From an uncultured Collinsella sp. (lineage in GTDB: Bacteria > Actinomycetota > Coriobacteriia > Coriobacteriales > Coriobacteriaceae), in the NCBI GenBank assembly GCA_949288855.1, contig CASELS010000002.1, positions 1 to 64,000 on the forward strand: 64,000 nucleotides of DNA. The letters are read 5' to 3'. The notes beneath the pieces were generated by a model. The model was not told the DNA's origin, ran no database searches, and worked only from the letters and a program-made list of their open reading frames with translations. Shown in pieces: positions 25,452-34,352 of this stretch (position 1 is its first letter; the number at the start of each line of letters is the position of its first letter). The position numbers were made by a program, and so were the translations under genes.

Positions 25452-25479
25452 CGGACGGGGTTCAGACCCTTCCCGTCCG
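25452..25479 (-). terminator. Probable terminator of the LysM gene
   Basis: An 8-bp stem CGGACGGG/CCCGTCCG with a 12-base loop. Read on the minus strand it is followed by the modest T stretch TTCCTTG, 16 bases after the LysM gene stop. Confidence 0.6.
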
Positions 25480-25495
25480 ATGCACAAACCGCTTG

Positions 25496-25951
25496 CTATG
25501 ACTGAGAGGGGACGAGGACCGTGTCCCCCGCGATGAGCACCACCGAATCGAAGGAGTTGTAGGACTCGATAATGTCTGCAGTCTCCTGCGTGCTGAGACC
25601 CTCGATAGGATGAGACTCGGCAAGCGTCCAGAGAGAATCGCCTTCGCGGACAGACGTCTCTGCCCAAGCGACCTCAGATGCGGCTTGCGAGACAAGGTCC
25701 GCCCTGTTGGAGAACGCAGACACACCGGCGACAAAGACAATCAGGAACATGACGGCAACGCCGGCGACAGCGCAGACGCGTGCGAGGCGCGACGTGCGGG
25801 TCTCCGGACGATGGGCCACCTTGCGCTCAGGGCGAGCGTGCCCCAGCGATCCCTCGACAACAACAAAGCGAGTCTTAACATCCGCGCGACGAGCGGGCGC
25901 CCCAGAGGCGAGCGCGAGGTTACCGTAGACCATCATGTTGGAGTTCATCAT
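25496..25951 (-). CDS. LysM membrane protein, probable SOS division inhibitor (YneA/DivS-like)
   Basis: A 151-residue protein: a basic cytoplasmic N-terminus, one membrane helix at residues about 57-80, and a LysM peptidoglycan-binding domain at about 98-148 (VREGDSLWTLAE, LIAGDTVLVP). It is divergent from lexA, and an SOS box lies in its promoter spacer. This is the arrangement of B. subtilis yneA and of corynebacterial divS, SOS-induced inhibitors of septation. The function is inferred from position and architecture. The ATG at 25951 has GAAGGGA upstream; a longer frame would run into the SOS boxes. Confidence 0.82.
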   Translation of the reverse strand: MMNSNMMVYGNLALASGAPARRADVKTRFVVVEGSLGHARPERKVAHRPETRTSRLARVCAVAGVAVMFLIVFVAGVSAFSNRADLVSQAASEVAWAETSVREGDSLWTLAESHPIEGLSTQETADIIESYNSFDSVVLIAGDTVLVPSQS

Positions 25952-26020
25952 CTCTGTTCCCTTCTCCGTAGATTCGACAACATGGTTATATCGAATCGTG
26001 CGGACAAAAGACTGGCGCAA

Positions 26021-26032
26021 GAACGAGTGTTC
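26021..26032. promoter_or_regulatory. SOS box 1 (LexA operator)
   Basis: GAACGAGTGTTC, a perfect match to the Gram-positive core GAAC-N4-GTTC. First of three boxes at exact 28-bp steps between the LysM gene and lexA. Confidence 0.85.
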
Positions 26033-26039
26033 GTGTATT

Positions 26040-26067
26040 ATTATCGGCGAACAGCTGTTCCTGTCAA
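26040..26067 (-). promoter_or_regulatory. Promoter of the LysM gene
   Basis: On the minus strand TTGACA (26062-26067) and GATAAT (26040-26045) are separated by 16 bp. SOS box 2 lies wholly inside the spacer, so LexA would occlude RNA polymerase. Confidence 0.75.
26049..26060. promoter_or_regulatory. SOS box 2 (LexA operator)
   Basis: GAACAGCTGTTC, a perfect 12-bp palindrome flanked by C on the left and C on the right. It is the central box of the three. Confidence 0.9.
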
Positions 26068-26076
26068 GAGAAATTC

Positions 26077-26088
26077 GAACAGCAGTTT
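26077..26088. promoter_or_regulatory. SOS box 3 (LexA operator, one mismatch)
   Basis: GAACAGCAGTTT deviates from GAAC-N4-GTTC at the last base only. It starts 24 bases before the lexA ATG and 28 bp from box 2, consistent with autoregulation of lexA. Confidence 0.75.
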
Positions 26089-26111
26089 GTATTTTTGAGA
26101 GGACGGTCCCT

Positions 26112-26750
26112 ATGGCAAGGAAGATTACGAAGCGTCAGCAGCAGATTTACGACTTCATTCGCACCTACCAGCAGGAGAAGGGCTATCCGCCCAGCGTTCG
26201 TGAGATGGCCGCAGCGGTGGGACTCTCTTCTCCCTCGACCGTGCATGCACATCTCTCTGCCCTTGAGGCACACGGCCTTATCAAGCGCGATGCAACGAAG
26301 CCGCGTGCACTCGAGCTCTTCAATGAGGACGGTTCGTCTGTGAAGCTCGCCGAGGTAAAAGAGTCTCCCAACAGAAACACCGTCGAGCTTCCGCTCGTCG
26401 GTCGCGTTGCTGCGGGCATGCCCATCCTCGCCGAGCAGAACGTTGAGGATACCTTCACCCTCCCCACGGAGATTACGACCGATTCGTGCTCGTTTATCCT
26501 TGAGGTCCACGGTGACTCTATGATCAACGCCGGCATCTTCAACGGCGACTATCTGGTGGTCCGCGAGCAGAAGAGCGCGATGAACGGAGAGATCGTCGTT
26601 GCGATGATCGATGGCGAGGCCACGGTAAAGACCTTCTACAAAGAGCGCGGTCGCGTCAGGCTTCAGCCGGAAAACGATGCGATGGAGCCCATCTACGCCG
26701 AGAATCCGACCATCCTCGGTAAAGTTGTGGCCCTGATGAGGCGCTTCTAA
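26112..26750 (+). CDS. lexA: SOS repressor LexA
   Basis: Represses DNA-damage genes and cleaves itself when activated by RecA filaments. The 212-residue protein has an N-terminal winged helix (residues about 4-65, KRQQQIYDFI then PSVREMAAAVGLSSPSTVHAHL), the cleavage site Ala101-Gly102 in VAAGMP, the catalytic Ser136 (GDSM) and Lys173 (EATVKTF). The ATG at 26112 has GAGAGGA upstream. The divergent LysM gene and three SOS boxes upstream complete a classical SOS locus. Confidence 0.97.
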   Translation: MARKITKRQQQIYDFIRTYQQEKGYPPSVREMAAAVGLSSPSTVHAHLSALEAHGLIKRDATKPRALELFNEDGSSVKLAEVKESPNRNTVELPLVGRVAAGMPILAEQNVEDTFTLPTEITTDSCSFILEVHGDSMINAGIFNGDYLVVREQKSAMNGEIVVAMIDGEATVKTFYKERGRVRLQPENDAMEPIYAENPTILGKVVALMRRF

Positions 26751-26752
26751 GC

Positions 26753-27469
26753 ATGCCGGAGAGACTCCGAGCCGTCCGGGAACGCATCACCCTGTTCGAT
26801 ACGCTTCGCGGGTTCACCATCATCTCGATGGTCGTCTTCCATGCTTGCTATGACCTTGCCTATATTGAGGGCGTTCCCCTGTCATGGTTCACGGGGACGC
26901 CCTTTCAGGCTTTCTGGCGATGCTCCATCAGCTGGACCTTTCTGTTTATCGCAGGTTGGATGGCATCGTTCTCACGCAACAACCTCAGACGTGGAGGCAT
27001 ATACGCCGCCGCTGCAGCAATTGTCTTTATCGCCACCACCCTGGTGAGCATAGACACGCCTGTGAGCTTTGGAATCTTGTTCTGCATGGCGGCATGTACG
27101 TTGCTGGTCGCGCTAACCATACCGGTGCTCCGGAATGTGCCCGCGCCAGTGGGATTTATCGGCTCACTGCTGCTCTTCGCTCTTACCTACACCATCCCGC
27201 TTGGTCGCTACGAAATTGCGGGGCTCGCTTGGCTGGGCTTTCCCGGGCCCGCCTTTGTCTCGGGGGATTACTATCCCCTTCTCCCCTACCTCTTCATGTA
27301 TCTCGCTGGCTTCTTCGCATCGGTGATAGTCGATGGCATCACCAGAGGGGACTATCCGGCATGGACAAAGCGCGACTGGTGCCCGCCCCTTACCGCTGTC
27401 GGTCACGCCAGCCTCGTCATCTATCTGTTGCACCAACCTCTGCTGTTGGCGCTTATTGAATTGCTGTAA
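26753..27469 (+). CDS. DUF1624 / HGSNAT-like multipass membrane protein
   Basis: A 238-residue protein with about seven hydrophobic segments. The opening RITLFDTLRGFTIISMVVFHACYDLAY and the later GHASLVIYLLHQP are the signature of the heparan-alpha-glucosaminide N-acetyltransferase catalytic family (DUF1624), related to membrane acyltransferases. The His of VVFHACYD is in the usual catalytic region. It starts 2 bases after lexA and may be co-transcribed with it. The acceptor of any acyl group is unknown. Confidence 0.8.
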   Translation: MPERLRAVRERITLFDTLRGFTIISMVVFHACYDLAYIEGVPLSWFTGTPFQAFWRCSISWTFLFIAGWMASFSRNNLRRGGIYAAAAAIVFIATTLVSIDTPVSFGILFCMAACTLLVALTIPVLRNVPAPVGFIGSLLLFALTYTIPLGRYEIAGLAWLGFPGPAFVSGDYYPLLPYLFMYLAGFFASVIVDGITRGDYPAWTKRDWCPPLTAVGHASLVIYLLHQPLLLALIELL

Positions 27470-27492
27470 CGATTACGCCACGGAACCCGAAA

Positions 27493-28788
27493 TTAATTTG
27501 CTTTAGATCCAAAGGGCTCGAGGATGCCACCAAGACGCGGGCCAACCTTGGCAACCACATGGACGCCGTTTTCATCGAACTCTTCAACGAGTACCTGCCC
27601 CTGTTCGTGAATCGCCTTGAGCAGGGCGCCCTCTCGATATGGCAGGACCACATCGACGATGGCATCGAGCCGCGCGGCTTCGACAGAGAGCCGATCGACG
27701 AGCGCGTCCAAACCTTCGCCGGTATAGGCAGAACAGAGCACCGCTTCCGGGAAGCGAAGTGAGAGCGCCCGCCTGTCCTCATCGCCCAGCAAATCGCATT
27801 TATTGAACACGACGACCGCCGGCGTATCGCCCGCACCGATCTCCTCGAGAACCCGGTCCACCGCCTCCAGATGGCGCTCGAAGTCATCGTCGGAGGCATC
27901 CACCACCTTCAAGATAAGGTCGGCGTCACGTGCCTCGGCGAGCGTAGATTTAAAGGCCTCCACCAGTCCATGCGGGAGCTTCTGGATAAACCCGACAGTG
28001 TCGGTGATGGTGAGCTCTCGTCCACCGGGAAGCCGATAGGCCCTCGTTGTGGGGTCAAGCGTGGCAAAGAGCTTGTCCTGCGCAAGAACCGCAGAACCGG
28101 TGAGCTTGTTAAGCAGCGAGGATTTCCCGGCGTTGGTATAGCCGGCAAGCGCCACGCGAAACGAATTTGAGGAGACACGGCTCTTAGCCTGCACGTCACG
28201 CCTGCGCTCGAGCTCCTTAAGCTCACGGCGAAGCGAAGCGATGCGGTTGCGAATCAGGCGGCGGTCGACCTCAAGCTGACTTTCGCCCTGACCGAAACGG
28301 CTGCCGATACCACCTCTGGTCTGCTCCTTAGCAAGATGGCTCCACATGCCGCGCAGACGTGGCAGCAGATACTGCAGCTGGGCAAGTTGTACCTGAAGGC
28401 GTCCTTCGCGCGTTGTCGCATGAAGGCCGAAGATGTCGAGAATGAGCGCGGTGCGGTCGATGATCTTAACCGGTTCGCCGACGGCGCGCTCGAGGTTTGA
28501 CTGTTGCGAGGGTGTGAGGTCGTCGTCGAAGATAACGACGTCTGCATCGATGCGGCGGACAAGGCTGCAGAGCTCATCGACTTTTCCGGATCCGATATAC
28601 GTTCGAGGATTCGGGCGGTCGAGGCGCTGCGATATGCGCGCAACCGTCTCGGCCCCTGCCGTGTCGGCCAAACGCTCGAGCTCGTCGAGCGACCTCTCGA
28701 CAGGCCATCCGCCAGGTCTGCCCTCTACGCCCACGAGCACCGCTCGCTCGGGCACCGGCGCAGTGGAAACGAGAGGAAAGCGCGCCAT
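27493..28788 (-). CDS. hflX: GTPase HflX
   Basis: Ribosome-splitting GTPase that rescues or recycles 70S ribosomes under stress. The 431-residue protein has the N-terminal HflX domain with NPRTYIGSGKVDEL, a coiled linker (DRRLIRNRIASLRRELKELERRR), and a G domain with the P-loop GYTNAGKSS, DTVGFIQKLPHGLV and NKCD. The ATG at 28788 begins one base after the miaA stop; longer frames would overlap miaA. The order miaB-miaA-hflX is common in bacteria. Confidence 0.95.
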   Translation of the reverse strand: MARFPLVSTAPVPERAVLVGVEGRPGGWPVERSLDELERLADTAGAETVARISQRLDRPNPRTYIGSGKVDELCSLVRRIDADVVIFDDDLTPSQQSNLERAVGEPVKIIDRTALILDIFGLHATTREGRLQVQLAQLQYLLPRLRGMWSHLAKEQTRGGIGSRFGQGESQLEVDRRLIRNRIASLRRELKELERRRDVQAKSRVSSNSFRVALAGYTNAGKSSLLNKLTGSAVLAQDKLFATLDPTTRAYRLPGGRELTITDTVGFIQKLPHGLVEAFKSTLAEARDADLILKVVDASDDDFERHLEAVDRVLEEIGAGDTPAVVVFNKCDLLGDEDRRALSLRFPEAVLCSAYTGEGLDALVDRLSVEAARLDAIVDVVLPYREGALLKAIHEQGQVLVEEFDENGVHVVAKVGPRLGGILEPFGSKAN

Positions 28789-28789
28789 G

Positions 28790-29707
28790 TTACAGTCCCT
28801 CCCTCTCCCGAATGAGCGCGATGGCGCCATCGACCCCGGTCTCGTCCATATCGATCCAAAAGATACGGTTATCACGCTTGAACCAACTGAGCTGCCGCTT
28901 GGCGTAACGGCGGGAGCGCATCTTGATGAGATCAACTGCCTCAGCAAGCGATAACGCCCCCTCGAGATAATCGATGATCTCTTTGTAGCCGATAGCCTGC
29001 CGCGAGGTGAGGGCGGACGACAGACCTTGGTCAACCAGCCCCTTCACCTCATCAATCAAGCCCATCTCCATCATGTGGTCGACGCGCTCGTTGATGCGCT
29101 CGTAGAGCACCGCGCGGTCGCAGGTAAGACCATACTGGGAAGACCGGTAGTGCGCGCGGTTCTCGGAGAAACCGGCGCGCTGCTCCGCATAGGACACGCC
29201 CTCGTCGCTCATCTCCAGCGCCCGGACCACGCGGCGCGTGTTGTGGGGATGGATGGCCTCGGCGCTCGCGGGGTCACGCTCGGCAAGCAGGGCGTGAAGC
29301 GCGTCCGCCCCGATACGCTCAAGAAGCTCCTCGTAGCGGGAGCGAGAAGAGCTTTCAAGCTCACCCGAGGGGAAGTCGAACTCGTCGATCACCGCGCGCA
29401 CGTAGAGACCTGTGCCGCCGCACAGAACGGCAGGATGACCGGAGGCATTGATCTTGTCGATAGCAGCGCGCGCATCACGCTGAAACAGTGCGGCGGAATA
29501 CGCTGTACCGGGATCGGCCACGTTTACCATCAAAAGCGGCGCGTGGCACTCACCAGGGCTCATCTTGGCCGTACCGATATCCATACCGCGGTACACCTGC
29601 ATCGAATCGGCAGAGATGACCGAGGTGCCTATCGCCGCAGCAAGACCGTCTGCCACCGCGCTCTTACCGACGGCTGTGGGGCCCACAACGGCGACGACGT
29701 CGATCAT
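28790..29707 (-). CDS. miaA: tRNA dimethylallyltransferase MiaA
   Basis: Adds an isopentenyl group to A37 of tRNAs that read UNN codons, giving i6A37. The 305-residue protein has the P-loop GPTAVGKSA, the DSMQVYRGMDIGTAKM substrate motif, HHNTRRV in the form HPHNTRRVVRALE, and the late RRYAKRQLSWFKRD segment. The start overlaps the miaB stop (ATGA), so the two enzymes that act in sequence on the same base are translationally coupled. Confidence 0.96.
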   Translation of the reverse strand: MIDVVAVVGPTAVGKSAVADGLAAAIGTSVISADSMQVYRGMDIGTAKMSPGECHAPLLMVNVADPGTAYSAALFQRDARAAIDKINASGHPAVLCGGTGLYVRAVIDEFDFPSGELESSSRSRYEELLERIGADALHALLAERDPASAEAIHPHNTRRVVRALEMSDEGVSYAEQRAGFSENRAHYRSSQYGLTCDRAVLYERINERVDHMMEMGLIDEVKGLVDQGLSSALTSRQAIGYKEIIDYLEGALSLAEAVDLIKMRSRRYAKRQLSWFKRDNRIFWIDMDETGVDGAIALIREREGL

Positions 29708-31077
29708 CGCGGATCGCCGACAACGGTGCCGGAGAGATACCAGGTGCGCGCCACGTCGATATCGACGTCGACGATCTTGCCGATCAGCGAGGCGGGATCG
29801 ACCCCCTCGGGTACCGGCGCATGGACGGTCTGGTTCATGGGGCTCTTGCCCTGGAGGCGATGAGAGTCCTTCTTGGACACGCCCTCAACAAGAACCGGCA
29901 CACGGGCCCCGAGCTCATGCTGGTTATAGTCGTACGCCGTGCCCTCGATAACCTTGACCAGACGGTCGAAGCGCTCCTGTATTACCTCGCGCGGCGTGTC
30001 GTCGGGAATCTCTGCCGCAGGCGTGCCGGCGCGGCGCGAATAAATGAACGTAAACGCCTGGGAGAAACGCGCCTCCTCGGCGAGACTCAGCGTCTGGGCG
30101 AAGTCCTCCTCGGTCTCGCCGGGGAACCCGACGATGATATCGGTCGTGAGGGCGATGTGGGGGATGCGCTCGCGCACACGCTCAACAAGGTCGAGGTAAT
30201 ACTCGCGCGTGTAACGGCGATTCATGAGCTTCAAGATGCGCGAGGAGCCCGACTGGACCGCCAGATGGAGGTGCGGCATGACCTGGGGCACCTCGGCAAG
30301 CGCGTCGATGGTCTCGGGCAGGAGGTCCTTGGGATGCGAAGAGGTGAACCGGATGCGCTCAATGCCCGTCTCCCCCACCGCGCGGAGAAGCTCCGCGAAG
30401 CGCGGGTTCCCGTACCGGTCGCGACCGTAGGAGTTGACGTTCTGACCCAAGAGGGTGACCTCGCGCACAGCGGTGCGGGAAAGACCCTCGACCTCGTCGA
30501 CAATCTCCTCAAAAAGACGGCTCCGCTCGCGCCCGCGGACGTACGGCACGATGCAGTAGCTGCAAAAGTTGTTGCAGCCCGTCATGATGGGCACCCAAGC
30601 GTGGTACCCCGTCGCACGGTGCCAGGGAAGTGAGGTAGCCACATCGTCTGGATTCTCGCTGGTAAGCACGTGCCTGCCGCCCTCGGCAAACGTGGCGTTG
30701 AGAAGCTCAGCAAGATGGGTGATGGCGGACGTGCCAAAGACCACATCTACGTTATCGAGCGTATCGAGCAGGCGCTCGCCATCACGCTGGGCGATGCAGC
30801 CGCCGATAGCGATGACGCGCCTTCCCGAAGGTGCGTCCGGCAGGCTCTTCATGGACGAGCACTGGCCGTACAGGCGCTGATCTGCCGCCTCGCGCACGCA
30901 GCACGTCATGAAGATGACGATATTGGCCTCCTCCGGCGAGGATGCCTCAAGGCATCCGCAGGAGTCGAGCAGGCCGCTCACGCGCTCGGCGTCATGCAGG
31001 TTCATCTGGCAGCCGAAGGTGCGGATGAAGTACGTCTTCTGGACGAGAGACGGGTAGGAAAGGGACATATCGGCCAT
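29704..31077 (-). CDS. miaB: tRNA-2-methylthio-N6-dimethylallyladenosine synthase MiaB
   Basis: Radical-SAM methylthiotransferase that converts i6A37 to ms2i6A37. The 457-residue protein has the N-terminal MTTase domain (TFGCQMNLHD; cysteines in MTCCVREAAD and GGCIAQRDG), the radical-SAM cluster motif CNNFCSYCIVPYVRGRERSR, and a C-terminal TRAM domain ending near VDVDIDVARTWYLSG. The ATG at 31077 lies one base after the spoVS stop. A second in-frame ATG is three codons later. Confidence 0.96.
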   Translation of the reverse strand: MADMSLSYPSLVQKTYFIRTFGCQMNLHDAERVSGLLDSCGCLEASSPEEANIVIFMTCCVREAADQRLYGQCSSMKSLPDAPSGRRVIAIGGCIAQRDGERLLDTLDNVDVVFGTSAITHLAELLNATFAEGGRHVLTSENPDDVATSLPWHRATGYHAWVPIMTGCNNFCSYCIVPYVRGRERSRLFEEIVDEVEGLSRTAVREVTLLGQNVNSYGRDRYGNPRFAELLRAVGETGIERIRFTSSHPKDLLPETIDALAEVPQVMPHLHLAVQSGSSRILKLMNRRYTREYYLDLVERVRERIPHIALTTDIIVGFPGETEEDFAQTLSLAEEARFSQAFTFIYSRRAGTPAAEIPDDTPREVIQERFDRLVKVIEGTAYDYNQHELGARVPVLVEGVSKKDSHRLQGKSPMNQTVHAPVPEGVDPASLIGKIVDVDIDVARTWYLSGTVVGDPR

Positions 31078-31078
31078 A

Positions 31079-31396
31079 TCACGCCACCGTTTGCGAGTCT
31101 TGGGTCTCGATGATATCGGACCCCTGGAGAGAGATCTGGTGCACGTAGACGGACAGGCGGATCGCCGTGCGCGACTCACCGTTGATAAGGATGTCGGAGA
31201 ACACGGGGGCGCAGGAGATGTCAAACCCGGTGGGAATCAGAAAGCCACGGGCGATTGCCATAGCCTTGATCGCCTGGTTGACCGCGCCGGCGCCGACGCA
31301 CTGGAGGTTAACCGGAACGCCGTCCTTGACCATGCCGGCGATGGCTCCCGCAACCGAGGCGGGCGAAGACTTGCTCGATACTTTCAGGTAATCCAT
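31079..31396 (-). CDS. spoVS: SpoVS-family protein
   Basis: A 105-residue Alba-like protein. The core KVSSKSSPASVAGAIAG and GAGAVNQAIKAMAIARGFL is strongly diagnostic of SpoVS, named for a spore-coat and septation role in B. subtilis but also present in non-sporulating bacteria, where it may bind RNA or DNA. A variable C-terminal tail makes it about 20 residues longer than the Bacillus protein. Its place between a GHKL ATPase/RNase Y pair and miaB suggests an RNA-linked role, by inference. A -10-like TACTAT (minus) lies 20 bases upstream. Confidence 0.9.
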   Translation of the reverse strand: MDYLKVSSKSSPASVAGAIAGMVKDGVPVNLQCVGAGAVNQAIKAMAIARGFLIPTGFDISCAPVFSDILINGESRTAIRLSVYVHQISLQGSDIIETQDSQTVA

Positions 31397-31478
31397 CTAC
31401 CTTGCTCCTGCGGATATAGTACGAATGGTGTTGCAGTTAATTGAGAGTAACCCAAGCCCGCATCTCGGGCAAGAAGGT

Positions 31479-32561
31479 TCACTCCTCCTTGCTGATGTCG
31501 AACGTGACCGTGATGCGGTCGCGGGTCACGCGGACGGTTGGCTCGTGCGCAAGCGTTAAGAAATAACGCTCCGACAGATACGAGAAATCGCGCTCGAGCT
31601 GACGGGAGAACGCCTGCACGTCCTCGCGCGAGAGCCTAAGCCCGCGCCGATCGCGCGACAAGTCCACCGGAAGGTCATGCGGGCGCGAGGTCTTCTCCCT
31701 CAGAAGGCGCGAGGCGACGCTGCGAAGCGGACGAATGGTGCCGGCGAGCACGCGATGGGCGGTTCGCTCGGACAACTCCAGGCCAAGCGTGGCCGCTATG
31801 CGCATGAACTCGGCCGCGTCGGAGGCGTAGCCGAGCCTGTCGACGACGGGCAGCTCTCCCTCGGAATCGATGAACAGAATCTGCGACGCATCGAGCCCCT
31901 TGCGCGCCCGGTCGTAGAGCGTGGCCGCAATCTCCGTCACCGATCCGACGTACACCTCGCATCCATGGAGCTCCTCGAGCGCAAACTCGGCAGCGCAGCG
32001 GATGATGTTGTGTGGACCCTTGGTGACGACCACGCGCCCCTCTTCGTCCTTGGCCGTCTCGGGCCAGGTGGACTGATCGGCGCGCTCGGGCAGCACATCG
32101 GTATCGGCGACGACGGAAAAGACGGAGCCGAGGCCCTCGCCCGATGCGACAACGCGGGCGGACTCGCAGTTCTCGCGGATGGAGAACAGGGCCATACCAC
32201 GGCCGTGAACACCCCATCGGTCCATATGCATGGTCTCGAGCTTGGAGGTGACGCGCGCCTCGAAGATGTGCTCCTGCATATCTACGGGAACACCGCACCC
32301 GTCGTCGATGACGATCAGGGTGCGGTGCGAATCGGTCTTGCCTACCGCAAGGAAGATGTTGCGCGCGCCGGCATCGCGGGCGTTGCGCAGAAGCTCGATA
32401 ACGATGTCCTCGACATGCTGGATATCGTGCCTTGCCTGGCGACGCTCAGCCTCGGACACGCGCAGGCGGACGAAGCCCTCACCCAGGTTCTCCTCGACGC
32501 GCAGATTGGCCTCTCCGGTCATCTGGGCGATAAACGAGATGAGTTCCTGCGAGTCAGCCAT
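31479..32561 (-). CDS. GHKL-fold ATPase of unknown function
   Basis: A 360-residue soluble protein. Its N-terminal half is an HSP90/gyrase/MutL-type ATP site: the N box ELLRNARDAGA (E56, N60, D63), the G1 box IDDGCGVP (86-92) and the G2 box WGVHGRGMALFSI (116-128). There is no histidine-kinase dimerisation domain, phospho-acceptor His, sensor or membrane segment, and the C-terminal half (from about 150) is not recognised. It lies 8 bases downstream of rny and upstream of spoVS. The ATP site is clear; the job is not. A MutL-like ATP-gated clamp is one possibility. Confidence 0.8.
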   Translation of the reverse strand: MADSQELISFIAQMTGEANLRVEENLGEGFVRLRVSEAERRQARHDIQHVEDIVIELLRNARDAGARNIFLAVGKTDSHRTLIVIDDGCGVPVDMQEHIFEARVTSKLETMHMDRWGVHGRGMALFSIRENCESARVVASGEGLGSVFSVVADTDVLPERADQSTWPETAKDEEGRVVVTKGPHNIIRCAAEFALEELHGCEVYVGSVTEIAATLYDRARKGLDASQILFIDSEGELPVVDRLGYASDAAEFMRIAATLGLELSERTAHRVLAGTIRPLRSVASRLLREKTSRPHDLPVDLSRDRRGLRLSREDVQAFSRQLERDFSYLSERYFLTLAHEPTVRVTRDRITVTFDISKEE

Positions 32562-32569
32562 CGATCCCC

Positions 32570-34120
32570 CTACTTAGCGATGTCGACCGCGCGGCTCTCG
32601 CGAATGACGACGACGCGGACCTGGCCGGGATACTCCATCTCCTCTTCGATCTGATGGGCGATGTCGTGGGCAAGGACCGTGGACTCGGCATCGGAGACCT
32701 TGTCGGGCTGAACCATCACGTGGACCTCGCGGCCGGCCTGCATCGCATAGGTGCGCTCGACGCCCTCATGCGCGTTGGCGATCTCCTCAAGCTTCTCGAG
32801 GCGCTTGATGTAGTTCTCGGCGGACTCACGGCGAGCACCGGGACGCGAAGCGGAGATGGCGTCGGCAGCCATGACGAGGACCGCGACGACGGAGTCGGGG
32901 TCAACATCGCCATGGTGGGCCTCAATGGCGTGAACGATAACGGGCTTCTCGCCGTAGCGGCGCGCAAGGTCAGCGCCGATGACGGCGTGCGGACCCTCAA
33001 CCTCATGGTCAATAGCCTTGCCAAGGTCATGGAGAAGACCGGCGCGGCGGGCGATGTTGGCGTCGACGCCGAGCTCGGAAGCCATGATGCCGCAGAGCTC
33101 AGCGACCTCGATGGAGTGCGTGAGCACGTTCTGGCCAAACGACGTGCGGTAGCGCAGGGCGCCGAGCGTCTTGACGAGCTCGGGGTGCAGGTCGTGGATA
33201 CCGGTGTCGAAGGCCGCCTGCTCGCCGGCCTCGCGCACGCGCTGCTGCACGAGAGCGGACGCCTTCTGGTACATCTCCTCGATGCGCGCCGGATGGATGC
33301 GGCCGTCGGCGATGAGGTTCTCGAGCGCCACGCGGGCGGTCTCACGACGGACCGGGTCGAAGCTGGAGAGCACGACCGTCTCGGGCGTGTCGTCGATGAC
33401 GAGGTTCACGCCGGAGACCTGCTCGAAGGTGCGGATGTTGCGGCCCTCGCGACCGATGATGCGACCCTTCAGGTCATCGGAGGGAATGTGCACCGAGGTA
33501 ACGGTCACCTCGGCGGTGTGGTCCGCGGCGCAACGCTGGATAGCCAGCGAGATGATCTCCTGAGCGGTCTTGTGGCACTCGGCCTTTACCTTCTGCTCGG
33601 ACTCGCGGATGATGGCAGCGGCCTCGTGCGTGACCTCGCCGCGCACCTTCTCGAGAAGCTCCTGGTGAGCATCCTCGCGCGTGAGCTCGGAGATGCGCTC
33701 GAGCTCAGCGGTCTGCTTCTGAACGAGCTCGTCGAGCTCGCGGCTGCGCTTCTCGACCTGACCGGCCTGGCTAGAGAGCTGGTGCTCGCGCTTGTCGAGG
33801 GCGTCGTTGCGGCGATCGAGAGACTCCTCGCGCTGCATGATGCGGTTCTCGAGGGTACGAAGTTCCTTCTTGCGCTGCTTCTCCTCCGCCTCGGCGGCCT
33901 GCTTGCTCTGGAGGATCTCCTCCTTGGCCTCAAGAAGCGCTTCCTTCTTCATGGTCTCGGCCTGTCGCTGCGCGTCACCGATCATCTGGTCTGCCTGGGT
34001 GCGCGCCGACTCGAGCTTCGAATCGGCCTCGCGGAGGCTTCCCTGCTTGGCGCTGCGCATGGCGACGGCGGTACCACCGGCACCAAGTGCCAGGCAGACG
34101 ATACCGATAATGATCTCCAT
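32570..34120 (-). CDS. rny: Ribonuclease Y
   Basis: Membrane-anchored endoribonuclease that starts mRNA decay in many Gram-positives. The 516-residue protein has an N-terminal membrane helix ([20 protein letters not shown]), a coiled coil over about 25-200, a KH domain with [15 protein letters not shown], and an HD domain with the metal-binding HD in [23 protein letters not shown] precedes the ATG. The - strand promoter at 34270-34298 would give a leader of about 140 bases. Confidence 0.96.
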   Translation of the reverse strand: MEIIIGIVCLALGAGGTAVAMRSAKQGSLREADSKLESARTQADQMIGDAQRQAETMKKEALLEAKEEILQSKQAAEAEEKQRKKELRTLENRIMQREESLDRRNDALDKREHQLSSQAGQVEKRSRELDELVQKQTAELERISELTREDAHQELLEKVRGEVTHEAAAIIRESEQKVKAECHKTAQEIISLAIQRCAADHTAEVTVTSVHIPSDDLKGRIIGREGRNIRTFEQVSGVNLVIDDTPETVVLSSFDPVRRETARVALENLIADGRIHPARIEEMYQKASALVQQRVREAGEQAAFDTGIHDLHPELVKTLGALRYRTSFGQNVLTHSIEVAELCGIMASELGVDANIARRAGLLHDLGKAIDHEVEGPHAVIGADLARRYGEKPVIVHAIEAHHGDVDPDSVVAVLVMAADAISASRPGARRESAENYIKRLEKLEEIANAHEGVERTYAMQAGREVHVMVQPDKVSDAESTVLAHDIAHQIEEEMEYPGQVRVVVIRESRAVDIAK

Positions 34121-34269
34121 GCCTACTCCTTAAACATTTCATGTCAGATTAAAACAGCCCGCGAGAGGCGAGCCGGACATTTGCGTGGTATAACCACCCG
34201 CTATGAAAATAAGCCATATCGTTAATCTCATCGAGGATGAGCGTATATCACAAGGCAAATGACCTTTTC

Positions 34270-34298
34270 AGTCTACGTGGAGCCGCTCGAACTGTCAA
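34270..34298 (-). promoter_or_regulatory. Sigma-A-type promoter upstream of rny
   Basis: On the minus strand a perfect TTGACA (34293-34298) is followed after exactly 17 bp by TAGACT (34270-34275). The first gene downstream is rny. The 232-base rny/recX gap shows no gene. Confidence 0.8.
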
Positions 34299-34352
34299 TT
34301 GTAAACGGACCGTCAAGACCAAGGTTTGCCCACGATGCGGGCTCTATCTGGG

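Noticed and set aside
32654-34225. A 523-codon open frame on the + strand
   Set aside because: Antisense shadow of rny; Leu/Val/Asp-rich low-complexity product.
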